A stretch of DNA of 64,000 bases, taken from Maylandia zebra. Lineage: Eukaryota; Chordata; Actinopteri; Cichliformes; Cichlidae. The stretch covers positions 35,573,623-35,637,622 of the forward strand of contig NC_135172.1 in the NCBI RefSeq assembly GCF_041146795.1, read 5' to 3'. The notes below the pieces were generated by a model. The model was not told where the DNA came from. It saw only the letters and a list, made by a program, of their open reading frames with translations, and ran no database searches. Shown one piece after another: positions 34,412 to 46,121 of this stretch. The position numbers and the translations under genes are program-made. How positions within the stretch are numbered: position 1 is the first letter of the stretch; each line of letters begins with the position of its first letter.

Positions 34412-36340
34412 GGTGTTTTATCCATCATCTAATATCAACATACCTCGGTATCAATGAACACCTCTGAACAGAGCCATCATGCAGCAACACTGACTAAAAT
34501 ATGCATTGTTTCAGATTTGTACTCTGGTAAATCTACATTTTGTGTCCATTTGGATCCTTTGTCAGTGAGGTGCTGTGGATTGTTTTGATGTCTAGTTTCA
34601 CTGTTTATGACCTTGTTCACTGTAGTTACTGCTTCTTTTTTTCTTTTTAAGGCCTAAGCTTTGTATGTTTCAGCCACCATGCTATGAAATTGTGTGCCTA
34701 AAACTAAGTCACATAAAAATGGCAATGGTACTAAAACTATAATTTTAGATTCAGTTTGCACAATAGCTGTTAAGTAATCTCTTAAAATGTTTGTCCTGTC
34801 TCGTACCTTGCAAAGTCTATTGTTAGTTTTGGTATATTTCTGTGTTTGTGTGTGGGTGGGTCTGTCTGGTTTGTGAATTGTATTTTTTGGGGGGGGACAA
34901 CAATAGGAGCTTATGTCAACAATAATGAAACCGAATGTAGCTTTTTATTATAACTTCCACAATGCTTATATGTCACCCAGGGAACTTTAATATGTTGTTG
35001 CTGATAAGGAAAATAATGTGTCTTTGCACTTTTTATTTGATTATAATCTAGTTCAAGAATCTGAATATTCAGGCGTTATTTTAAATTGCAGATACAACAA
35101 AACTGAAACTGATGCACATCACTACTTATGGCCATTACTCTAACATCTGACAAAACTGTTTACATGACTATGTACACTGTGTTCTGTTTATCGTTACTTA
35201 TAAAGAGAACAATCAGTAAATGTTTATATTTGAGAAGCGTCAAGTCAAATTTATCTTTGTTTATTGTTTTCTTGTTTAGGAAATGATTTAAACTTGGATA
35301 CAAGTGTGCAAAGGTAGTGAGGGACTCTAAATCCATTACTGTACTTAGAAAACAACAATTACATATTTGTGCAGTATAACTAATGAAATATTCTATTTTA
35401 AAATATTACAGATACTTCATTTATATTGAAAACTATAAATGGCAACTAATCAGTGATGTTTTATTGTTCTAAAGGCAGTTCCAGCAGCAGTTTTACTGTA
35501 CAGTTTGGCCCATAAGTTTTTGGATAGTGATAGATTTTAACTCAAGCGGTGATTGAAGTGCAGACTTTCAGCTTTAATTCAAGGGCTTTAACAAAAGTGT
35601 TTAAGGATTACAGCAATTGTTTTTCGCATAGCTGCTCATTTTCAGAGGCTTAAAAGAAAATGGATCAACTAGAGTAAGTCACAATATTAGGACTGTTTTG
35701 ACCCTTGGATGAAAACCCTTCGCAGTGTTGTACAGCCTGAAGTCATGGACATCACCAAATGCTGTTTTTCCTCCCTTGAAATGCTCTGCCTATATATATT
35801 TTTTGAAACAGTCAGTGTAATACTTTTTGTGTGTTGTTGCAAACCTAACTTTAGGCTATAGAAAAAAACTTCACATTATAATGTAAATAATTCCACATAT
35901 TGAGTACTAAAGTAATAAGGTAGTTTGATGCTAATTGATGCTAACTGTAAGTACCCCCTTAAAGTCTGGAAACCCCCTTGCTCTCTTTTAAATGACACAA
36001 TCATGCCATAAATAAAAAATAAATACATACATAAAAAGTTAAAGTACATATTTTAAAATACAAATGTGTGTTGTTTTAACTGACGTAATAGTGTGGGTAA
36101 TTGTGTACTCGGTTGGTTCAGGAGCGCTTTGTTTTGATCTTGAAGACTTTTAAAACGACGATAGTGACGATTACAGTGGTTATGATGACATTTCCCCTGT
36201 CAACTGGATATCAATAGTAAGTTAGTAGTCATGGTGATTACTGAGTCATAATTTGGATGTGCAGACGCCCAGTTTAGCTGCTCCGGAGTCTCGGAACAGG
36301 AGGAGCTAATCATCGAGAAACTTCCAACCGAACCGTCCCA
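34412..36340. other. afmid 3' UTR and spacer before cant1
   Basis: AT-rich sequence without a supported gene. It contains a Tc1-like fragment (35499-35791) and a G-run near 34890. No canonical AATAAA lies within the first kilobase after the afmid stop; AGTAAA at 35215-35220 is a weak candidate. Sequence from about 36260 becomes GC-richer at the probable cant1 promoter. Confidence 0.45.
35499..35791 (+). mobile_element. Tc1/mariner-like element, left-end fragment
   Basis: Begins TACAGTTTGGCCCATAAGTT, a plausible terminal repeat start at a TA site, then runs through GCTTTAATTCAAGGGCTTTAACA and CTGAAGTCATGGACATCACC. From memory this is the 5' non-coding part of a widespread fish Tc1-like element. 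The transposase part and right end are absent. Confidence 0.6.
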
Positions 36341-36346
36341 ACAAAG

Positions 36347-36384
36347 ATGGACAGCCGGGCTGATTTACAGACTGTCTACACCAG
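36347..36384 (+). other. Possible 5' leader exon of cant1 with upstream ATG
   Basis: The end of a GC-rich stretch with an ATG in reasonable context (AAAGATGG) and a strong donor (CAG/GTGAGT at 36385). The ATG opens MDSRADLQTVYT and leaves the exon in phase 2. If joined directly to the acceptor at 40492, the frame stops after two more codons, so it would be a short uORF. Vertebrate cant1 commonly has untranslated 5' exons. The exon start is not defined. Confidence 0.45.
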
Positions 36385-38268
36385 GTGAGTCCTCAGAGTC
36401 TCAGCGAAGAACTCGACCTATTGAACCCTTGAAGCAGTTCACTGATTTTAAATCCGAGGAATAAATGTTGGTAGTAACGTTAAGATGCTAGCCGACGCTA
36501 GCTGCGTGGCTAACGGGAGCCGGTGCGTTTCTAACTCTCATAAAGTGTTTAGCCAACTCTTATGTGGCTACTTTAAATACGTTAAATCCTTTAGGTTTTC
36601 ACAGTTTGAGGCTCCAGTCTACGGCTGTGCTTGTGTGAGAAAGTCGGGCAAAGTTTATAAACTGCCAGGAGGTGATTTGTTTGGTTTTTTACAGGTCGCC
36701 TTATCTCTGCTTTCGTGGCCGTGTGGACGCAGGTAGGCACAAAGCGACGGGGGGTGGGGGGTTGGTTATTCAACAGGCAACTAGTGAGAGATGCCTCACT
36801 TTATCTGGGACTTCAGCGTTTTTATTTTGTACTTATTTACACGTTTAAACAGTGTCCCACGTATTTACTAGCTTAGAGAGATGTGCTGATCTGTCCCAGT
36901 TGTTAAGATGATGAGCAGAAAGGAGAGCAGCTAAACTAGTCTTTACAGTAGAGAAGTGAACGCAGAGGTTTACAAAACTGTAATATAAGACCATAAAACA
37001 AACAGGATATATTGTATTTATCCCAAAAGTTGTGAAACTCTCAGATTTGTTATAGATGTTAAATAATGAACACAACTTAAACAGAATAGATTGAATAGCT
37101 CTAATAAGTAGATTGCGATAAAGGTCATTACAAATAAAAAGGCTATATTATCTATATCTTATACAAATCATTTAAAGTTAAAATATATAATAATATAATA
37201 TTAAATGGTTATTAAACACGTAGTTCGGTGTAACAGTTTAAGAAGTAGAAATCACAATTAAATACAATGCAATATATTATTGATGCCAAACCTTTAATCT
37301 GCCCAGTTTGTGATATATCAAACTTAGAAATTAAACAAAATATAGGTATTAATAATTGTGCAGCTCATTTTGCTTGTTAAGTGATATCACAACAGAGATG
37401 TGTGTCCTCAGACTGTTGTAACTTTATGGTCCATCCCGTGGTAAATGGAACTGCATTGTTTCTAATGAGCACCAGGAAGCAACTCAGGTGAAAACGGCCC
37501 TCTGCCCCTATGCTCTGACCTCAGTCAACCCTTTTCCTTTCAGGTCATACTGAGTAAAACTCAAAGTCTGTTTTATATAATTATGGTCATTTTGAGAAAC
37601 AGAAAGGAGGATTACCCAGGATATCGTCACTGGTTAAGGATTTGTCAATCAGAAGACATTGTATAACAGGAATTCACAATATGACCACAAACCAGTGGGT
37701 GATGACACTTTGACTCCACCCATCTTTCGTACCATTCATGGTTCCAAGCTCAGCTTTGTTTATTCAGCCTTAAATAAAATACGGAAGAAGTTGATGATTG
37801 GTAACTAGAGAAAAAATGATATTTTCCTTCATTTGCTCAGAAAGGTTTTATCTTGACCTTGAAAACAGGGTGTACTTCTTAGGTGATAGCTTTGTTAACA
37901 CAGCTGAGAAATGACCAGGGTTTATTGGACGTTGAAAAGCAGTAAAAGTCAAGAAAATAAACTTTGTCATTCGACCACTTTATAAAACATGGTTACAACG
38001 TCCTTTACAGAACACAATAAAAAACAGATCAAAGTAGAAATGGAGTTTGCCAACCTTTGTGCCTACCTTTATTTGTCTTTCTTGGTTCCCTGTTGTTCAT
38101 TAGTTTTGTTAAAAATGTAACCAATATATTGTTGGAAAGCAAAGCTTGGTCCTGATTCAAAGTGCTTCAGGATGACCTAAAGGTTCATTGAGCTTACTCA
38201 TCTGTAATTGCTGACCAGGGCTCCTTTGTTCTCCTCAATTCATTATTGAAACTTTCTTGGCTCTGCAG

Positions 38269-38448
38269 GAAGGGGGAGAAATTTGAGATAGCCGACAAGG
38301 AGAGAAAAGGAGGAGACTCTGCGAGATCAGATATTCATGTTGAACGAGGGCTGGCGGAAGGGGGGCAGGGAGTTTATTATGGGATGCGTGCAAAGGAGAA
38401 GAAACATGACAGTCGTGGCGTGTTCAGGAGTGAAGAGGCGAGGCAAGG
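38269..38448 (+). other. Candidate extra leader exon, fully open for 60 codons
   Basis: Flanked by a CTCTGCAG acceptor and a GG/GTGAAT donor. The segment is exactly 180 bases, purine-rich and open in the phase set by the upstream ATG exon at 36347. The encoded piece (from RKGEKFEIADKERKGG to EARQ) is charged and matches no family that I recognise. It may be an alternative 5' UTR exon of cant1 or a chance splice pair. Confidence 0.25.
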
Positions 38449-40541
38449 GTGAATAATTGAACTCTTCATACAGCGTACAGTGAGGCTGTGTCTGGCTCTC
38501 CAGGGATGTGAATTACGGGCCGTATATTCAGTAGCAACAATGAAGGGTTTGTTTCATAGCCAAGTGCTTGCTAATTTGACATGTGTGTATTTGTGTATGT
38601 GGTTTGGAGAGCATGTTAATCGGGAAGTCTGAACTTGTCTAGAGAACTGTTCAAGAGGCAGTTCTCTGGAAAAACTGTGGTGGGAGATTATGTGAAGTAT
38701 TGCAATAACACGAAACAGGATGTTGCCAAGTCTTTTCTGGTTTGCTTTTTTACACAAATTTTCAGATGCGAGTCTTTCGAAGCATAGGCTTGTTTCCTGT
38801 TTAATGTCGTTGCTCTTTAACAGAGAGAGACAGAGTTTTATTGATGCTGATATAATTTGACTATAATTTAGTTTTATTTAGTTCTGCTATTAGTGTTTAA
38901 TTTATAGCTGTAGTAATGTTCACTGTTTAGGATTAAGTTCTGCGGGATTGCAAGTTGTTGTATAGCAAATAAAGTGAGGTAATCTTTTAAGATGTATGCT
39001 AAATATATTTTTTATAGTTATGATAACGGCACATTATAATACTTTATTAAGAGCTCAATCTGTTTTAGTGGTGCAGCTTTTTTTACTGTGCCGGTTTATC
39101 GAGGGTCACCTTGGCACCCTTTGCTTTTACAAAACAAACACACTTCTTGTGTTTCAGGCAACTTACTCACTATTTGTGAAACGCGCAAGTACCCATTTTT
39201 AACTGAGTAGACTGTGGTTTGTTAAAACAGTCACTACTGTTGAACTCAACGTTTATTGAGCATGCTGTTTAACTTTTGTCTTGGTGTCAAGCTTTAATAC
39301 ATTCATTCACTTAATGTACTACCAGCAGAAGATGACAAACTGATACAACCACACCTCTACGCATCATAAAAACATGTTTACCAGGATAATTTTGTGTCAC
39401 AGAGTAACTAAAAAATTGTGTTATCAGGAACTGAGCATCCCAGCCTTGCTTGTAACTGGATGACATTGCATTTTTCTTGTAATCTGATGAGCTTTTCTCT
39501 GAAACCACAGAGGGACAGTGCTTAATTGCTTAGTGTAGTACATCCTGTACCGCCACCCAGATCCTAGCACATCTCCTGATGTGATATATGTTGCTGAATC
39601 GTATTTGCATACAAAACGTTAACTTATAGCCTGCAAGTCCCTTTATTCTGCACCCTCCTGTTCTGTCCTGTTCCTGTTCTGGTTGAGAGTAACAAAAGAA
39701 ACATGAGGTTCACATTTTGGGGGGGGGAGTTAAATTGCACAAAGGCTTCCTGTATATAGTCTGATAAATCTGCCCTGTTGTTTTATGTTGCCTCTGTTTT
39801 ATGTTACTATTAAACTGATTGTTTAAAGTCTTAAATGTCTAACCAGGGATGGCAGCTCCACATGGTTAAACATTGTTGTCACATAGCTCATATGCACCAA
39901 TAATATTTACCAGTGCTTTCATTTTTAAATAAACTGATGAAATAAACGGAGCAAAGATCTGGTAACTGGCACCCCCTCCATTCAGAGGAAGTAGGATGGG
40001 TCAGCTACCTCCTCGGTTTTCTGCCTGAACAGCACAACAAAGACCTGCTGTGAATACAGAACAATAGGAACAAGAGCCCAGTTTTCCTTCTGGTCATCCT
40101 CTGCCCTTTGTTCATTCTTTCTATATATTTCAAGTTTTAGTCATTTTTCTACTCAAAATTGAAAGTTGAAAATTTGATTATCAGCTTTCATTTTTTTACA
40201 GTATCTCTTAATGCACATGAAATGTTTGACGTGATATGTGTCGATATCATTTGTTTATTGTTTCCATTGTTAGAAAGGGAGAGCTCATCATCATCATCAG
40301 TTTCTGTTTTGAACATCAAAACGCAGTTACACAAATATTCAGTAAAGCTTGGTTTGAGCAGTTTGATGTAGGAACCGTTTTCTTTTCCAAGCACTTTGTT
40401 CTTTGTCAGATTTTGACTTTTTATATTTCATTTTTTAATGTATCCTCCATCATGCCCCTCTGCTGATAATCCTCTTTGTGTTCATTTCCAGGCCATAATC
40501 ACCCCCAGACCACAGACAGTAAGGATGAAAAGGATACTTCA

Positions 40542-43500
40542 ATGACCTCCTTTGGCATGGCTGCGCGAGGCCTCCCTTTGGCCTTAGCATCCATGACTCA
40601 AACTGCTACCTCCGACACGCGCTTCCACCCAAAATGGCGAGCGATTGCCGTGGCGACCCTGTTCGCTTTAGTGCTCATGTTATATTTGCACCGGACCGTA
40701 GAGGACTGGGAGCGTCCAACCAAAGGTTACTACCGGAACAGGGTTCACAGCTTTCAAATGCTCGATGAGGGTGAAGATGACTTATTCAGGGACACCAATA
40801 GACAAATTGCACGAAAACTCGGCCGCCAGCAGAGGAGGGAAAAACCGTACAATCACACATATCCTTTGAGTCCACCTGAGAAGACGCTGCACGGCACCCG
40901 TTACCGCATAGGAGTGATTGCAGACTTGGACAAAGCGTCACAGAGCTCAAAGGATCAGACGTGGTTCAGCTACATGAAAAGAGGTCACCTGACTGTTTCA
41001 GCCTCCGGCGACAGACTGGAAGTGGAATGGGATGCGGAGACGGTCACCCTGGAGAGTCATCTGGCTGAGAAAGGACGAGGTACGTGAACTCAGTGAAGGA
41101 ACTCAGATTTATAGTTGCATCTAAATATAGTTTTTGTGCTTACATGTGTTAACTCCTCTGCAGGTATGGAGCTATCTGAGCTGGTAGCATTCAATGGTCA
41201 CCTGTATACTGTGGACGACCGTACAGGTGTGGTGTACAGGATTGAGGGCAACCAGGCAGTTCCTTGGGTTATATTACCTGATGGTGATGGCTCAGTCTCC
41301 AAAGGTGAGTCCTTTTCAAAACTCCTGAAGTCTCAACTCACAAACTCCACAGTGCTCTTCACACAGCTTCACACTGGGAGCATTTCAGAAGCAAATAGTT
41401 TATTCTCTGTTTTGTTTTTTTTTGTTTGTTTGTTTGTTTTATCTTTCTGCCATGTTCTGCACCTGCTCTGTGAAACTTGATCTGGCTTCTCTGAAAGATA
41501 AACCTGGTGTTGAAAAAATACACCAGGAAGTGTCCCTGCAGGGAGACTTCTGAAACGTGCCAGAATGCAGCGCTTTCAAATATAATCTATTACTGGGTTT
41601 ATAGGGATCTTTGTGTCCAGAGGAGGAAAACAGTCTGAACAATATGCTGGTCTTAAACAACACAATATGGTTCTTAATGAAATAAAGACAGATAACAGCA
41701 GCTGTGGATATGCTAAGGTGGACTAAAGATGGCCAATTAAGTTGGTAAATTAAAAACACAACACGGACTCCAAAACTTCAGGGATCATTTCAGGGAACAG
41801 TCACCCTGTTGAGACTATTCAAACCAGTTTATAATGCAATAGAGAGACTGCTGTAATGAGACTTGTGATGCACTCTCCATTGGATGTTAATGGTCCATTT
41901 ATTTAGCAATAATTCAGCGTACCACTGCTCATGTAAATCCACTATTAGGCAATAAATTAAATATGATAAAACTAAACCACTGCATGGTAGTCCACTTGGT
42001 TAGTCAAACACCGGCGCTGTCAAAACCGTTTTTCTTTGTTCATTTGAAAATAAACAACCAAAAATGTCTCACTCGTGTGTCTTTTGTTTGCTTGTGCAGG
42101 TTTCAAGGCAGAGTGGCTTGCAGTAAAGGATGAGCACCTGTTTGTTGGAGGTCTGGGGAAGGAATGGACGACGACTTCTGGGGACGTCATCAACAACAAT
42201 CCCGAGTGGGTAAAAGTTGTTGGTGTCAGTGGGGAGGTGGAGCATCAAAACTGGGTGCCGCACTACAACGCCCTACGGAGTGCAACGGGGATCAAACCAC
42301 CAGGTACTGTTGGGTGTGTTTTTGGGGGTTTTTTTGTTTTGTTTTGTTCTTCAGTACAGTCTGAATTAGTAATCAGGCTTTATTTCTATTTATTATTAAA
42401 CTTCTTGAAGACCAACTTATAACCTATAAATTTTGTTAAATGCTTATGTTATATTTGCCTATTTAATTAAAACAAAGATCACTGATTTACTGCTTTGAGG
42501 TTTTTTGTTTGTTTGTTTGTTTTTGTTAAATACAGATTTCATATCTTTTTTTAGGACTAGTATTTGCAGTTTTCTTCTGAAACTACAGTCAGACCAAAAT
42601 CAAGCTGGCCCAGTTTTCCCTGTTAGTGTAGCGAAATGCAGACGGAGACAGGAAATGTTTTGTAATCCTCTCATGAGCCAGCATGGCTGCTATGATGACA
42701 ACAGCAGTCCACAAAGTTGTACGTTACCAAAAAACCCAGCTTAATCCAACTTTTGGCTCTTTTTACCTTCTGTGCATCCAAAAACATTTGGTTTATGGGT
42801 TATTTAACAGAACAATAACACACGGGTAACAGTCAGCACTTGTTAAGTAAGAGGTCAACTACTTCTCTCTCACGAACTGGCTAAACATCAGAGAAAGTTG
42901 CACTTTTGTCCTCCCAACACTTTGTTTGTCTTCTGATGTAGTCAACTAGATATGCGAGCTAAGACTTCCTGTTCTGTGGGAATGTCATTGTTAACTGGAG
43001 GGGAAAAAAATTATACAAAGCTAAGTTGTCTTCAGACAATTGTGAGAGGGTTTCATTTCATTCCCCTTTTGCATTCCACATGGCTCTCACATGTGATTTA
43101 AAATAGAAACCAAAACCTGAATCCTTGTCGTGCCAATAATCCTGCCTCTTGCCCACAGCTACTGCTATACATTGGTTTATAGAGACTAAAGACTTTAAGC
43201 ATAAATTGCGTTTGAATTCTGGTATAACTGGGCTTAATGGGAAGCTTGATAATGTATAAAAGCCAAATTCAGGCACAAAACAAAGAGCTTAAAAAATTAT
43301 TGAAACCAAAATATTTGGGAAAGGACAAAACATTGTGAAATGTGGAAATTACCTCCAACTCCTTGCATTCATTTCTGTTACCTTTCCTTGCTCTCTAGGC
43401 TACCTTATCCACGAATCAGCAGCTTGGAGTGAGCGTCTCCAGCGGTGGTTCTTCCTCCCTCGCCGTGCCAGTCACGAGCGTTATGAAGAGACGGCAGATG

Positions 43501-43769
43501 AGCGGCGTGCCACCAACCTCCTCTTGTCCTGCCCTGCAGACATCCGCTCCATCAGCGTGCAGCGCGTCGGACCGCTCAACCTCACACGTGGCTTCTCCTC
43601 TTTTAAATTTGTCCCAGACACAGATGATCAAATCATCCTAGCCCTAAAATCAGAGGAGGATGCAGGCAAGATTGCCACCTACATCATAGCGTTTACACTA
43701 GACGGCCAGGTGCTGCTGCCTGAGACAAAGATAGGAGATGTAAAATATGAAGGGCTAGAGTTTATTTGA
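40542..43769 (+). CDS. cant1: Soluble calcium-activated nucleotidase 1
   Basis: Apyrase-family enzyme of ER/Golgi that hydrolyses UDP, GDP and similar nucleoside diphosphates, with a role in proteoglycan synthesis; 417 aa here. Coding exons: 40542-41079, 41164-41304, 42100-42303 and 43399-43769, with a splice acceptor at 40490-40491. A type II signal anchor lies at about residues 37-58 ([16 protein letters not shown]). Family motifs: [65 protein letters not shown], and the C-terminal [13 protein letters not shown] and KYEGLEFI. The five-bladed propeller core is complete. I start at the first ATG after the acceptor; a second in-frame ATG is five codons later. The teleost a/b paralog cannot be told from sequence alone. 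Confidence 0.95.
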
Positions 43770-45421
43770 AAGAGGCAGTGCTGAATATGCAACGTTCCTG
43801 TGCAATATGATGTGACCAGATTCAGAGATTATATAACTACGATTATTGAGAGACACAAGAAAAGTTAAAAGGGAAACCCTGAAGCATAGCTGTGTGTCGC
43901 CAACCACAGACTGGCTGACTGATGCAGCCAAAAAACAAATGTTTTAAAGGCATTACTACTAAATTTAAGCACTGCTACATTGCCGTCTAAACTTCCTGGT
44001 TTGACACTACTGAGTCTGTTAAACACCAGATAAGATGTAGATCTCTTTTCCTGCAGCCGAACTCTGCTGGTCAGACACTCAGGGAAATGAGATGAAGGAG
44101 CATTTAAAAAAAAAAAAAAGTTAATGTTCTTACATTACTTGAAATATTTAAGGTCACTTGTTGCTTTGGATTTTATTTATCCTTTTGGATACACTGAGGT
44201 TTTGTCATAATAGAAACGGAACAGGCCCAAACATGTTCACTTGTTTTATTTCGGCTGTTCTGTAAATGATAAGTTATGCTACGTAAGTCTAGAGGGGTGT
44301 ACTATGCAGCAAAATTAAGCAGGTAGTGAGATATGTTGAGTTTGGAGTCAAAGTTTTCAGTGCCACAAAGGTGACTTCTCTTTTACTTTCGTTTGAGATC
44401 ATTATGCTGAATGTAATCTGGGTTTTACAGACCAGCATGCTTTACTCACTTGTTCTCTCATGACATGAGTGACACGTTCCCGTCTGAGGGGATACATTTT
44501 TATATAGAACCTGTTCAGGTACTACTGAACAACAGTGCAGTAAAGTTACTGTGGCACAAACTGTGTCAACTTAGTGATGCAGAAAATGCATAAATAGGTG
44601 TTTTTCTTTGGTCTTACTTTGTTACTAAGTCTAGTTTACACTGTCAGTATGACATCCTGATAGAAGACCAGAGAATTGATTAGTCTGTAATTATTAAAAA
44701 GAATATTCACTTAAGAAAATCAAATATTCACTTTAATTCGGTCCAAAGACTGAGTGACCCATATCGTCTTTATTATGAGGAATTCTCAGACTCAAATGCA
44801 GTTTGAATGTTTAAATGGATCCCGTTTAAAAGCTGTAATACGCAGCTGTCATATTAGAAATAAACCCCAGCATGAAGTTTGCACTGCATGGAAAAACGGC
44901 CTAATATTTTTTATGTTCTTCATATCACTTCATGACCCATTTCTGCTGATTGGCACTCCATCTGTTTATGTTGTGCAGAAGAGAGTCAAAGGACATCAAA
45001 TGCCCCCCTTTCATGGGAGTGAGCACAGAGCCTGAAGCAAAAGGCCTAGGGCTGCTTTCACACAGTTTTCAGATTTTCCAGCAGGATGTCACTCTGATTT
45101 CTTTACTTCGTATCATTGTTACCGCTTTAGCTTTAGTAAACCTGTAGACTTATTGATTGTTTGGATTGAAATGTATAAGGCCTTTAATTATGTGGTCTAG
45201 TTACAAACAGGTGTACAGTTCTGTACACACACACTATAACCTCTTCTTTGATTTTCTGTTAGCCAATCAGAACACAACCAATGGATTCTTGGTTTCTTTT
45301 GGCTGGTTGGTGGTCAGGCTCTACGTCTTTTTTTTTTTTTTTTTTTTTACTTTGACCATGGTGCCAGCAAGAGATCTTGCACTCCAGATGTGCTTTGCTT
45401 ACTGCTGCCCGAACCATTGAA

Positions 45422-45427
45422 AATAAA
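45422..45427 (+). terminator. Candidate distal polyadenylation signal of cant1
   Basis: AATAAA followed within 50 bases by a GT/T-rich stretch. A nearer AATAAA at 44859-44864 may be used instead, so the 3' UTR could be about 1.1 or 1.7 kb. Confidence 0.35.
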
Positions 45428-45480
45428 GGTTTTCAGATCACAGGGGTACTGTCCACATGTTCTGCGTGTAAGCTTGTCTG

Positions 45481-45491
45481 AGCGCGCGCGC

Positions 45492-45523
<32 letters not shown>
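45481..45523. repeat. (GC)n-(CA)n compound microsatellite
   Basis: A GCGCGCGC start passes into a CA run of about 15 units with one CG interruption. It falls just past the distal cant1 signal. Confidence 0.9.
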
Positions 45524-45831
45524 GTTAATTGTCACTGAAGGTTTTGTCAAACCAGCTTATGCAAAGAAAGCCTGGCTAAACCAAACTTGCTTCCTATTAC
45601 ACCCCTCAACTTAAATGTTGCCTCACATGTGTTGAGTAATTATGATAAGCTTCTCAAGCCAGAGAACATGAGAATCACCAGCTGTTTAATGTAACCATAA
45701 TTAATCATTAATATATTCCCTGTATCCCCTGAAAAGATTAAAATTTCTTCTTTAAATGTTCGCGTGTGAATCGTGATTTTAAACAAGAAACCAAAATCTT
45801 AATGTTGCATTTGCTGTGGTATTTCGTGGCA

Positions 45832-45837
45832 TTTATT
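45832..45837 (-). terminator. Polyadenylation signal of the O-GlcNAcase gene
   Basis: TTTATT on the plus strand reads AATAAA on the minus strand, 285 bases past the stop codon at 46122-46124. It is a well-placed canonical signal. Confidence 0.5.
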
Positions 45838-46121
45838 TAACTTGATTAAATCAACAAATTCATCTAAAAAATACCTATACAGTTTCATGTCTACAAAATC
45901 AATAGTAATGCATTACACTTCACTATACATTAGTTAGTATTCAGGTTTAATCAGGCCTTTCAAAGACTTGGCAATGGGTTCAGGATCACACCGATTAACC
46001 GCCTAACGTGAAAACATTTTGAATCAGTTTAACATGCTCCAAAGTTAGCGATTAGTCACATAGCAGATGTTTATCTCCTCACTTCAAACCTGAGGAAAGT
46101 ACTCGTGAGCAGTTTTTTTTT

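Larger units (their letters stand above)
43770..46121. other. Convergent 3' UTRs of cant1 and the O-GlcNAcase gene
   Basis: cant1 and the minus-strand O-GlcNAcase meet tail to tail. AATAAA at 44859-44864 and 45422-45427 are candidate cant1 signals; TTTATT at 45832-45837 is AATAAA for the opposite gene. Between them lie a T-run (45331-45349) and a (CA)n microsatellite. No other gene was seen. Confidence 0.5.
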
